64,000 nucleotides of DNA from Nitrospira sp. Its GTDB lineage: Bacteria; Nitrospirota; Nitrospiria; Nitrospirales; Nitrospiraceae. The stretch covers positions 62,001 to 126,000 of the forward strand of contig JADLEJ010000023.1 of assembly GCA_020846195.1 (NCBI GenBank), given 5' to 3'. The notes below the pieces were generated by a model. It was given only the letters and a program-made list of their open reading frames with translations. It had not been told where the DNA came from and ran no database searches. Below are positions 55,193 to 63,264 of this stretch, piece after piece (position 1 is the first letter of the stretch; the number at the start of each line of letters is the position of its first letter). A program made the translations under genes and the position numbers.

Positions 55193-56275
55193 TCACGTCG
55201 ACTGCAAGACCTTCTTTAGCGAGGCCAGGAACGCGTCATTCTCGTCCGGCTGCCCGATCGTCACCCGCAGCATCGTGCCGTCGATATGCCGCACGATCAC
55301 ACCCTCGCGCAGCAGGGCATCGAACACCGGTCGGCCAGCGCGCTTCACGTCGAAGTACACAAAATTCGCCTGGCTGGGAATCGCGGCAAACCCCAGCGCG
55401 CGCAAGCCAGCCTCGATTTGCTGCATGCCCGCCGCATTCACCGCCCGGCTCTTCACCACATGGTCGTCGTCGCCCAGCGCGGCCAGCGCGGCACGCTGCG
55501 CCAGCGTGTTGGCATTGAACGGCGGCCGCAGGCGGTTCAGGCAGCTCGTGATTTCCGGAGTCGCAATCCCGTAGCCGATCCGCAGCCCGGCCAGACCGTA
55601 AATTTTCGAGAACGTTCTCAGCACAATCGCGTTCCGCCCCTGCGTCACATACTGGAGGCTGTCCGGGAAATGCGGATCGCGCACATATTCGAGATAGGCT
55701 TCATCGAAGACCACGATCACATCCTCTGGAACCTTCGCCATGAACCGGGCAACGGCATCGGCGGCAACCATGGTCCCGGTGGGATTATTGGGGTTGCAGA
55801 GAAAGACGAGCCTGGTCTTGGGTGTGATGGCCTTGGCCATGCCGTCGAGGTCGTGCGTCCAATCGACCAACGGAACGATCACGGCCTTGCCATGCGCCGC
55901 CGTGACTTCCATCTTGTAGATCACGAACGTCTGATCGGCCATCACCGCTTCATCGCCCGGCGCCAGGAACGTCCGAGCCAGCAGGCCGAGGACTTCGTCC
56001 GAGCCGTTGCCAAGGATAATGTGATCGAGACTGACCTTCCAGCGATCGGCCAGCGCCTGGCGCAGGCGATAGGCGCCGCCATCCGGATACCGATGCAAAC
56101 TGTCGTGTCCCCCGGCCAGCGCGGCCAGCGCTTTCGGCGAGGGGCCCAGCGGATTCTCATTCGAGGCTAACTTAGTCACGCGAGCCAAACCCAGCTCGCG
56201 CTGCAACTCCTCAATCGGTTTGCCCGGAACGTACGGGTTGAGCGAGGCAATATCTGGATGAATATGCAGCGTCAT
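55193..56275 (-). CDS. hisC: HisC-family aminotransferase (histidinol-phosphate or aromatic)
   Basis: 360 residues, class I/II PLP enzyme: LASNENPLGPSP, GNGSDEVLGLLARTFL, CNPNNPTGTMV, DEAYLEYV and the PLP lysine in FSKIYGLAGLRIGYG. Family is HisC, but its place between pheA and aroF suggests it works mainly as the phenylpyruvate/hydroxyphenylpyruvate aminotransferase, with or without the histidinol-phosphate role. Start 56275 lies five bases after pheA; longer frames overlap pheA. Confidence 0.85.
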   Translation of the reverse strand: MTLHIHPDIASLNPYVPGKPIEELQRELGLARVTKLASNENPLGPSPKALAALAGGHDSLHRYPDGGAYRLRQALADRWKVSLDHIILGNGSDEVLGLLARTFLAPGDEAVMADQTFVIYKMEVTAAHGKAVIVPLVDWTHDLDGMAKAITPKTRLVFLCNPNNPTGTMVAADAVARFMAKVPEDVIVVFDEAYLEYVRDPHFPDSLQYVTQGRNAIVLRTFSKIYGLAGLRIGYGIATPEITSCLNRLRPPFNANTLAQRAALAALGDDDHVVKSRAVNAAGMQQIEAGLRALGFAAIPSQANFVYFDVKRAGRPVFDALLREGVIVRHIDGTMLRVTIGQPDENDAFLASLKKVLQST

Positions 56276-56280
56276 ATGAT

Positions 56281-57357
56281 CTACGTGTGCGCCGGATACG
56301 ATCCCAGGATCTTCATAAAGAGGCAGCGGCCTTTGATCTCTTCGATGGCCCGGCTCACGCGCTCTTCTTCCATGTGGCCTTCCACATCGACAAAGAAAAT
56401 ATATTCCCACGCCTTCCGCCGGGACGGCCGCGACTCGATCTTCGTCATGCTAATGCCGTTCGACGCAAACGGCCGGAGCAGATCATAGAGCGCGCCGACC
56501 TTGTCTTTAATTGACAGCATCAGCGAGGTCTTGTCTTTCCCGGTGCGCTGCGGCGGCTTCTGCGACAAAACAAGGAACCGAGTAAAGTTGTTCAAATTAT
56601 CTTCGATCCGCGCCTTCATCACTTTGAGTCCGTAGAGCTGGGCCGCCAGTTCCGACGCGATGGCGGCAATGGTCGCGTCCTCCTGGCACAACTCCGCGGC
56701 GCGGGCCGTGCTGGCAACTTCCGACACCAGCACATGCGGCATATGGGTTTCGATCCAATTGCGGCATTGCGCGATGGCTTGCGGGTGCGAGCAAATCTTC
56801 TTGACCTCGTCCATCGCCCCGGACTTCGACATCAGATGATGCGACACTTCTTGGAGCACTTCTCCGTATATCAGGAGATTCGAATCGATGAACATGTCGA
56901 GGGTATGGTTCACGACGCCTTCCGTCGTGTTCTCGATCGGCACGACGCCGAAATTCGCGCGGCCCCGCTCCACTTCGTTGAAGACTTCCTTGATGCTGTG
57001 AACCGGGATGTACTGCGCCGACGATCCGAACTTCTGCATGCAGGCCATGTGCGTGAACGTCGCACGCGGGCCCAGATAGGCCACTTTCTGCGGACCTTCC
57101 AGCGAGAGCGACGCCGACATGATCTCCCGGTACACCGGGCGGATGGCTTCGGATGGAAATGGACCGGTATTTTGACCGACGAGCCGCTCAATAATAGCGG
57201 CTTCGCGGGCCGGGGTATGCAGATTGGCGCCCGCGTCCTGAGCTTTCTTGATATGGCCGATCTCGACAACACTCTTCGACCGCTCATTGAGCAGACGAAG
57301 AATCTCATCGTCGATACGATCAATCTCCTTCCGATAGTCGGAAAGGTCACCAGGCAT
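56281..57357 (-). CDS. pheA: Bifunctional chorismate mutase/prephenate dehydratase
   Basis: 358 residues. N-terminal AroQ chorismate mutase (LSDYRKEIDRIDDEILRLLNERSKSVVEIG, residues 5-about 90), prephenate dehydratase core (AYLGPRATFTHMAC, NFGVVPIENTTEGVVNHTLD, IASELAAQLYGLKVM) and a C-terminal ACT domain (TSLMLSIKDKVGALYDLL, RPSRRKAWEYIFFVDVEGH). ESRP-type Phe regulation site is present in the ACT region. Leads the aromatic block. Confidence 0.96.
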   Translation of the reverse strand: MPGDLSDYRKEIDRIDDEILRLLNERSKSVVEIGHIKKAQDAGANLHTPAREAAIIERLVGQNTGPFPSEAIRPVYREIMSASLSLEGPQKVAYLGPRATFTHMACMQKFGSSAQYIPVHSIKEVFNEVERGRANFGVVPIENTTEGVVNHTLDMFIDSNLLIYGEVLQEVSHHLMSKSGAMDEVKKICSHPQAIAQCRNWIETHMPHVLVSEVASTARAAELCQEDATIAAIASELAAQLYGLKVMKARIEDNLNNFTRFLVLSQKPPQRTGKDKTSLMLSIKDKVGALYDLLRPFASNGISMTKIESRPSRRKAWEYIFFVDVEGHMEEERVSRAIEEIKGRCLFMKILGSYPAHT

Positions 57358-57516
57358 GCACGAACCCCCTCCACCCGTGCCTCATGAGTTGGACGACTGT
57401 CCAGAGGCAGAACGAGTGCAAGCAAGCAAAGGATGATACAGGATTCAAATCGTCTATTGCAAGGAGAGGCCCTGGTCTTTCAAGCGCTTGTGTCGACCAG
57501 GCAAGGTACGAGCATC

Positions 57517-58521
57517 CTAGAACAGTTGATCGGTCGGCTTGCTGAAGTGATCGAAGGCGAGCTTCGTCGCCTGGCGTCCGCGGCCAGTCCGGTCGAGATA
57601 GCCGGCTTGAATGAGATAGGGTTCGTACACATCTTCCAGCGTCCCTTTCTCTTCTTGCACTGCGGCGGCCAGCGATTCCACTCCAACAGGTCCGCCGTTG
57701 AACTTTTCGATGATGGTCATGAGAATCTTCCGGTCCATATCATCGAACCCAGCGCTGTCGACTCCCAGCCAGGCCAGGGCCTCCTGAGCGACCTGCTGGG
57801 TGATATGCCCTCCGGCCTTAATCTGAGCATAGTCCCGAACGCGCCGAATCAGGCGATTCACGATGCGAGGCGTGCCCCTGGCTCTTCTCGCAATCTCTGC
57901 CGCGCCGGCCTGCTCGATGGATGTGCCCAACACGCCAGCCGACCGCATCACGATGCGCTCAAGATCGCCCGGTGAGTAGAAGTCGAGCCGGTACACCAGT
58001 CCAAACCGGTCGCGAAGCGGCGACGTCAGCGCGCCGGCTTTCGTGGTGGCTCCCACCAACGTAAATTGCGGAAGATCCAGCTTGACCGTTCTGGCGGCAG
58101 GCCCCTGCCCGACCACAAGATCGAGCTGATAATCCTCCATTGCCGGATACAGCGCCTCTTCGACAGAGGCCGGCAGGCGGTGAATCTCATCGATGAAGAG
58201 CACATCGTGCTCCTGGAGATTCGTCAGAATCGCCGCCAGATCTCCGGCATGGGTGAGCACCAGACCGGAGGTCGACCGCAACGACGCCTCCATTTCCTTG
58301 GCGATGATGTGCGCAATCGTCGTCTTGCCAAGACCGGGCGGGCCGTAAAAAATGGTGTGGTCGAGCGCTTCGCCCCGCTGCACGGCCGCATCAATGCAGA
58401 CGCGCAGCGACTCTTTCATCCGCTCCTGCCCGACGTAGTCGTTGAACGACTGCGGCCGCAGCACGCTTTCCATGCTGCGGTCATCGTCGGTAGTGCGCTG
58501 TGCGAGAAGCCGTTCGGTCAT
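57517..58521 (-). CDS. ruvB: Holliday junction branch migration ATPase RuvB
   Basis: 334 residues. [16 protein letters not shown], Walker [15 protein letters not shown], Walker [12 protein letters not shown], sensor 1 VGATTKAG and the arginine finger region [13 protein letters not shown], with the C-terminal winged helix. It drives branch migration with RuvA. The start at 58521 gives the family N terminus. Confidence 0.97.
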   Translation of the reverse strand: MTERLLAQRTTDDDRSMESVLRPQSFNDYVGQERMKESLRVCIDAAVQRGEALDHTIFYGPPGLGKTTIAHIIAKEMEASLRSTSGLVLTHAGDLAAILTNLQEHDVLFIDEIHRLPASVEEALYPAMEDYQLDLVVGQGPAARTVKLDLPQFTLVGATTKAGALTSPLRDRFGLVYRLDFYSPGDLERIVMRSAGVLGTSIEQAGAAEIARRARGTPRIVNRLIRRVRDYAQIKAGGHITQQVAQEALAWLGVDSAGFDDMDRKILMTIIEKFNGGPVGVESLAAAVQEEKGTLEDVYEPYLIQAGYLDRTGRGRQATKLAFDHFSKPTDQLF

Positions 58522-58540
58522 ACCGTTTCTTATCGCGAAA

Positions 58541-59020
58541 CTATTTATTGTCCGGAGCCGGCTGAAACCGCGGGACCGGCGGCAAGGCTCCCTGGCCTGG
58601 TTGAGCGGCGCTGCCGCAATACGGGGGGCAAGTCTTGACGCCTTGCGTGGGGTCGGGAAGGTTTTGCTCCATCTTTTGCAACTGGCATTGCGACAGCCGT
58701 CCACCGTCTTTATTGCCGCAACGAGAGGGAACCGACGAACTGCCGATCTCCACATAGCCATCGGGGCACGATCCGCACACCGGAAGCAGGTTGGCCCCCA
58801 GCGGCACACATTGAACCAGCGTCGGATCTCCATCTTTGCAGACAGACGGAGCCTGAGTCGTTCCGGTAGTGGCATAGCCTTCTGGACAGGTCCCACAGGT
58901 CATGCGAATACTTTTCTGCTCACCGGCGTCTTGCGCCCATCCGGCAAACGGAAGTCCCAAAAGAGATCCCAGAACCACTCCGCACTGGACCATCGCTCGT
59001 ACGCGCGTCAACAGGCTCAT
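58541..59020 (-). CDS. Secreted Cys-rich protein between ruvA and ruvB
   Basis: 159 residues with a signal peptide ([20 protein letters not shown]). Two repeats share the cysteine spacing C-x2-C-x15-C-x9/10-C (C42, C45, C61, C71 and C82, C85, C101, C112), both opening CxxCPxGY ([16 protein letters not shown]); a CPPYC follows at 131. Disulfide-rich periplasmic protein is likely. It splits ruvA from ruvB, an unusual insertion for a recombination operon. No family recognised. Confidence 0.65.
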   Translation of the reverse strand: MSLLTRVRAMVQCGVVLGSLLGLPFAGWAQDAGEQKSIRMTCGTCPEGYATTGTTQAPSVCKDGDPTLVQCVPLGANLLPVCGSCPDGYVEIGSSSVPSRCGNKDGGRLSQCQLQKMEQNLPDPTQGVKTCPPYCGSAAQPGQGALPPVPRFQPAPDNK

Positions 59021-59023
59021 CGT

Positions 59024-59632
59024 TTACCCCCTCGCCAGTTCTTTCAATCCTTCACGAATCAGTTCCTTAAGACCGGCCTGACTCTCGACGGTCTTGGAAA
59101 CTCGCTTCAACGCATCTTTGACATCTTGCGGGCGATACCCAAGATTGACCAGGGCCGAAAGCGCATCGTCATAGGGGCCCGCCGGAACCGCTGGCTCCTC
59201 GACTGTGGCGGAAGGCAACCCGGCATGGATCTTCACGATCTTCTCTTTGAGTTCGAGCGCGATGCGCGCCGCCGTCTTCTTTCCGATCCCTGGAATCGTG
59301 GCGAGCTTCTCGACATCCTCGGATTGAATGGCGCGTACCAGCTCGGCCAGCGGAAGTCCGGACAAGACGCCGAGCGCCAGTCTCGGGCCGATACCGGACA
59401 CTGTCGTAAGCAGCAAAAAAGCTTCCTTCTCGCTCTGCGCAAGAAAGCCGAACAGCTGAATCGCGTCTTCGCGCAGATGGGTGTGAATGTGAAGCGCCGC
59501 GACGTCGTCGAGATTGGGCAGCGCGTAGTAGGTGCTCAGCGGGATATGAACTTCGTAGCCCACACCCTGCACATCCAGCGTGAGATGCGTCGGCGCTTTA
59601 AAGGCCAGCCGCCCCGTTAGAAAGGCGATCAT
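59024..59632 (-). CDS. ruvA: Holliday junction DNA helicase subunit RuvA
   Basis: 202 residues. N-terminal OB fold (MIAFLTGRLAFKAPTHLTLD), two helix-hairpin-helix motifs (LTTVSGIGPRLALGVLSG and IPGIGKKTAARIALELK) and the C-terminal RuvB-contact domain (DALSALVNLGYRPQDVKDAL). Binds the junction as a tetramer. Starts 46 bases after yebC with no ruvC between. Confidence 0.96.
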   Translation of the reverse strand: MIAFLTGRLAFKAPTHLTLDVQGVGYEVHIPLSTYYALPNLDDVAALHIHTHLREDAIQLFGFLAQSEKEAFLLLTTVSGIGPRLALGVLSGLPLAELVRAIQSEDVEKLATIPGIGKKTAARIALELKEKIVKIHAGLPSATVEEPAVPAGPYDDALSALVNLGYRPQDVKDALKRVSKTVESQAGLKELIREGLKELARG

Positions 59633-59678
59633 CGCGGCTCACATCGCGTGTGGCAAGGCAGGCTAAACACGGCGGCGC

Positions 59679-60437
59679 TTATCCCGCCGCGGCGGCGGCC
59701 ACCTTCTCCATCACTTCTTCTGAGATGTCGAAATTGGCATGAACTTTCTGGACGTCATCGTGCTCGTCCATCGCTTCCATCAACTTGAGCATCTGCTCGG
59801 CGGCTTTTTCTTCGAGGCGAATCGTATTCTGGGGAATAAACGTTATTTCAGCGAGAGACGTCTCGATCTTGGCATCCGCCACGGCTTTCTTGACGGCTTC
59901 GAATTCATGCGTGCCAGAAATCACTTCAAAGGTTTTGTCCCCCACCTTCACATCCTCCGCGCCGGCCTCAAGGGCTAGCGTGAGCAACTGATCTTCGTCG
60001 GCTTTTGCCTTGTCGATCGTCAGGAGACCCTTCTTATGAAATTGCCAGGCCACCGCCCCGGCTTCCGCCATGTTGCCATGATTCTTCGTGAAGAGATTGC
60101 GGATTTCCGCCACGGTGCGATTGCGGTTATCGCTGGTGATTTCCAGCAAGACCGCGGTGCCGCCTGGCCCGTAGCCTTCCAGGGCATACTCTTCGTACGC
60201 CACGCCGGGAAGCTCTCCCGTTCCGCGCTGGATAGCCTTTTTAATCGTATCGCCAGGCATGTTGGCTTCTTTGGCTTTCGCAATCGACAAACGCAGACGC
60301 GGATTGCTGTCGGGGTCGCCGCCGGTGCGAGCGGCGATGGCGATTTCGCGGATAATTCTGGTGAAAACCTTCCCGCGCTTGACGTCTTGCGCGCCCTTGT
60401 ACCGCTTGATTGTCGCCCAATGGCTATGTCCACCCAT
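59679..60437 (-). CDS. yebC: YebC/PmpR-family protein
   Basis: 252 residues. MGGHSHWATIKRYKGAQDVK-type start (GHSKW form), FTRIIREIAIAARTGG, NMPGDTIKKAIQRGTGE and YGPGGTAVLLEITSDN are the conserved YebC blocks. Members act as translation factors for proline-rich stretches or as regulators. The start at 60437 is the family start; longer frames are not supported. Confidence 0.95.
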   Translation of the reverse strand: MGGHSHWATIKRYKGAQDVKRGKVFTRIIREIAIAARTGGDPDSNPRLRLSIAKAKEANMPGDTIKKAIQRGTGELPGVAYEEYALEGYGPGGTAVLLEITSDNRNRTVAEIRNLFTKNHGNMAEAGAVAWQFHKKGLLTIDKAKADEDQLLTLALEAGAEDVKVGDKTFEVISGTHEFEAVKKAVADAKIETSLAEITFIPQNTIRLEEKAAEQMLKLMEAMDEHDDVQKVHANFDISEEVMEKVAAAAAG

Positions 60438-60558
60438 AGATCCCTCGTCTGCGTCTGTGAAACGCGTACTTGATGCGAGACCGCTGCCAACGGCGTAGAC
60501 GTAGCATAGGCCTTTGAAAGGTGTCAATCGATCGAGAGTCGCGCGGAAATGGCTCGGA

Positions 60559-61311
60559 CTATTCTGAGTACACCAGCAATTGGAGACCGATGAGAAGAAT
60601 GAGCCCCGCCCAGATCGTCTCCCAACGGGAACGCGACCAGCCCATAAAGACACCGCGCCCAGCTGAGGCAAGCCTGCTGGAACCAGCCGACACCGCCAAG
60701 GTGCCCATGAGGGCATGATGCATTGCAATCTTTTGAGCTGCCGGATGAGCGCCGTGGGAATGCGTAAACAACATAAGCCCGCCGATCATGGCAAAGAGCG
60801 GAAGCGGAACCAGCCAGCCGACGTGGTCCAACCGGTCAAGGCGCCGGAACCACTCGATGAGACCGACGGTCAAGGCCAGCAGGCCATAAATCTTATGTTG
60901 GAAAATTTCATGATCGTTTCCCCAAAATGTCTCCGCGAAGCTCATCGGCCCGATGGGCCACGCCTGATGATCGCTCCAGATCAACAGAAACGCAGCCATG
61001 CCCAATAATGACGCCGGGAGCAGCATCCTGATCCAGCTAAGCGAAGGCGACCGCAGCGCCTGCGCCATTTCAGAAAACCCGATCAGAAGCACAAAGAGGC
61101 CGGCGAGGTGGTGATTGAACTCCGAATAGGCCACGCCGGCCTTCGACCCTTCCCAGCTGTCTGGCCAAAGAGTAGGCGCATGATGATCGTGGCCATGCTC
61201 CGTGGAACCGACGGCAGCGGCCTCGTGGTCCGGCTCGCTATGCTGGGCGAAGAGCACCGCACTGTCCAGACCTGCCAGCAAGATGGCAAGCGAACAACAC
61301 AGCGCCCACAT
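60559..61311 (-). CDS. Multi-span membrane protein rich in histidines
   Basis: About 250 residues with six membrane segments. Histidines cluster at their edges and loops: TEHGHDHHAP, FNHHLAGLF, SDHQAWP, QHKIYG, HSHGAHP and MHHALMG. This suggests heme or copper binding, as in CopD-like or cytochrome-like membrane proteins, but no family is certain. A longer frame (to 61407) reads through the terminator at 61362-61389, so ATG 61311 is used. Confidence 0.6.
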   Translation of the reverse strand: MWALCCSLAILLAGLDSAVLFAQHSEPDHEAAAVGSTEHGHDHHAPTLWPDSWEGSKAGVAYSEFNHHLAGLFVLLIGFSEMAQALRSPSLSWIRMLLPASLLGMAAFLLIWSDHQAWPIGPMSFAETFWGNDHEIFQHKIYGLLALTVGLIEWFRRLDRLDHVGWLVPLPLFAMIGGLMLFTHSHGAHPAAQKIAMHHALMGTLAVSAGSSRLASAGRGVFMGWSRSRWETIWAGLILLIGLQLLVYSE

Positions 61312-61361
61312 CCCGGCAGGATTTGCCCGAAAGAACGCTCCTACCGCCGACACTAAATGAA

Positions 61362-61389
61362 AGGCCCATCCGAAATTCCGGATGGGCCT
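61362..61389 (-). terminator. Rho-independent terminator after the two-repeat PCP_red gene
   Basis: On the minus strand AGGCCCATCCG, loop GAATTT, CGGATGGGCCT then TTCATTTA: an 11-bp perfect stem with a T-rich tail, about 30 bases after the stop at 61419. Confidence 0.7.
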
Positions 61390-61418
61390 CTGATGACCCT
61401 GCAACATGAAACTCCCGC

Positions 61419-62174
61419 TTACATAAACTTCATAAACTTGTCTTTGGCATCATCCATGACTTGCGCGGTGATAGTCGCCAGGCCACGCTCTTTGGCCACG
61501 CGCTCAATCTCTTTTCTTGCCATGGGCCGAATGAAGTCGGGGATGTTCTCCAGCCGCTGTTCAGCCTCGCGCGACCAGGTCATTCCGTTCGGCGAGTCGG
61601 TTTTGGAATCGTCCATGACTTGCAGCGTAATGGACTTGAATCCGTTCTTCCGCGCATAGGCCTCGACGCTGCTTTGCACCATCGGCTTCACAAACGCCGG
61701 CAACCGATCGAGCTTTTCCTTGGCATCGGCCGTCCACGTAAAGTCAGACGATGCGGAGGCCGTTCCGTTGCCCGGCTTCCCGGTGCCCGTCAATCCCATT
61801 TCTGCAACCATCGCGGAGAAGGGGCACCCGCCGCTCGCTTTTTCTCCGGCTTTTTCAGGAGCCACGGCCGACGCCGCCACCGGCTGGCCGCCTTGAATTT
61901 TCTCATTCAAGTAGGCGCCCATCTGCCCCGATCCGGCCAAGGCCTCGTCTTTTAACGTGCCACGGGTCATTTCAAACGGCTCGGCCGCCACCGTGCGTCC
62001 GCCCAACTTGACGCCAAGCGAACTGACCATCTGCGTTTCGCCTGGATTCGTCACCATCGAGAACTTGGCGTTGCAGGATGGGCAGCCGAAAAAGACGCCG
62101 AGCGATCCCTCGCCGGGCTTTTCAACCTTCTCGAAATTCATATAGGTTTCGCAATTGAGACACACAAATTTCAT
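61419..62174 (-). CDS. Zinc-ribbon protein with two PCP_red-like repeats
   Basis: 251 residues. N-terminal CxxC pairs (FVCLNCET and FGCPSCNAKF, 5-34), a linker with GGCPFSAM, then two PCP_red-like units at about 145-190 and 198-243 (FTWTADAKEKLDRLPAFVKP and MTWSREAEQRLENIPDFIRP), both ending IT(L/A)QVMDD(S/A)K. GAGGAG fixes ATG 62174. Related by repeat type to the four-unit protein at 46430. It lies between the Mrp-like ATPase and a strong terminator, 25 bases after Mrp. Confidence 0.75.
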   Translation of the reverse strand: MKFVCLNCETYMNFEKVEKPGEGSLGVFFGCPSCNAKFSMVTNPGETQMVSSLGVKLGGRTVAAEPFEMTRGTLKDEALAGSGQMGAYLNEKIQGGQPVAASAVAPEKAGEKASGGCPFSAMVAEMGLTGTGKPGNGTASASSDFTWTADAKEKLDRLPAFVKPMVQSSVEAYARKNGFKSITLQVMDDSKTDSPNGMTWSREAEQRLENIPDFIRPMARKEIERVAKERGLATITAQVMDDAKDKFMKFM

Positions 62175-62199
62175 AGCAGCTCCTCTCGCATCTCTCGTG

Positions 62200-63120
62200 T
62201 CACAGCTTATCCGCCAGGACCTTCTTGTAATCGAGCAACGTGCGGATACGCCCGGCAATTTCCTGGTACCGTTGAATCGTGGGATAGGTCTCGTCGAGCA
62301 GCGGCTGCCCCTTATCGAAGGTCTTGGCGAGCTTCCGGTCGAACGGCACTCTCCCGAGCAATGGCAGATCGAGCGCCTCGCACATCGCTTCGGTGTTGCC
62401 CTCGAACAGCTCGTTGACGTCGCCGCAGGACGGACAGCGGTACTCGCTCATATTTTCGACGATACCCAGCACTTTGATGCCCATGTCGCGCGCATAGGTC
62501 ACCGATTTCTGCACCACATCGGACGCCACTTCCGACGGCGTGGTAACCACGATGGCGCCGGCCAGGTCCGGAATAAACCCGGCAATCACCGGCGGTTTAT
62601 CGGCCGCCGCGCCGGGCGGCAGATCGGCCAGCAAGTAATCCAATTCGCCCCACATCACATCGGACAGAAATTCCCGGATCACGTTCATTTCCATCAGTCC
62701 GAGCCAGACCGGACTGACATCCATCGGTCCCTTCCACCGGACCGGCGAGGCATCGTGGAGAAAGAAGTCCATTGACGCCACGGCAACCCCAAGCGGACCG
62801 ACCGGAGGAACCGCCCCTTGCGGCGTTATCTTCAACGATTGTCCATGCAAGCCGAGCATGCGCGGCACGCAAGGACCGTTCAAATCCACGTCGAGCAAGC
62901 CGACTTTCGCGCCTTGGCGCGCAAACGCCAACGCCAGGTTGACGGTCGTCATGCTCTTGCCGACGCCGCCCTTCCCGCTCATGACGGCCAGCTTGTACTT
63001 AATGCCGGCCATGCGCGCGTGAACCTGCTTCGTCTGCTCGGTTATCTGCTGAACTACCTTGGCATCGTCCGAATACTTCAGCTTGCCAAGAATAGCCTTG
63101 AGATCTTTATCAGCCGCCAT
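62200..63120 (-). CDS. Mrp/ApbC-family iron-sulfur carrier ATPase
   Basis: 306 residues. Deviant Walker A LAVMSGKGGVGKSMTTVNLAL, DVDLNGPCVPRMLGL, DLPPGAAADKPP and the C-terminal CxxC (YRCPSCGDV) that carries a bridging [4Fe-4S] cluster. It delivers clusters to target proteins. Missing the N-terminal DUF59 domain of some Mrp proteins. Next to a PCP_red protein, a possible client. Confidence 0.88.
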   Translation of the reverse strand: MAADKDLKAILGKLKYSDDAKVVQQITEQTKQVHARMAGIKYKLAVMSGKGGVGKSMTTVNLALAFARQGAKVGLLDVDLNGPCVPRMLGLHGQSLKITPQGAVPPVGPLGVAVASMDFFLHDASPVRWKGPMDVSPVWLGLMEMNVIREFLSDVMWGELDYLLADLPPGAAADKPPVIAGFIPDLAGAIVVTTPSEVASDVVQKSVTYARDMGIKVLGIVENMSEYRCPSCGDVNELFEGNTEAMCEALDLPLLGRVPFDRKLAKTFDKGQPLLDETYPTIQRYQEIAGRIRTLLDYKKVLADKL

Positions 63121-63264
63121 ACAAGTCTTTCTATCCACAGGCTAAACGATGCAGGACGGTACGGTAACACAGGGGTTTCTGGTGAGTCAAACCACACGAA
63201 TGGTGGAGGTCTCACGAGAAAAACGGACGCCGCGGCCCCCTATCTCCCGGCTTACGGCACAGAG

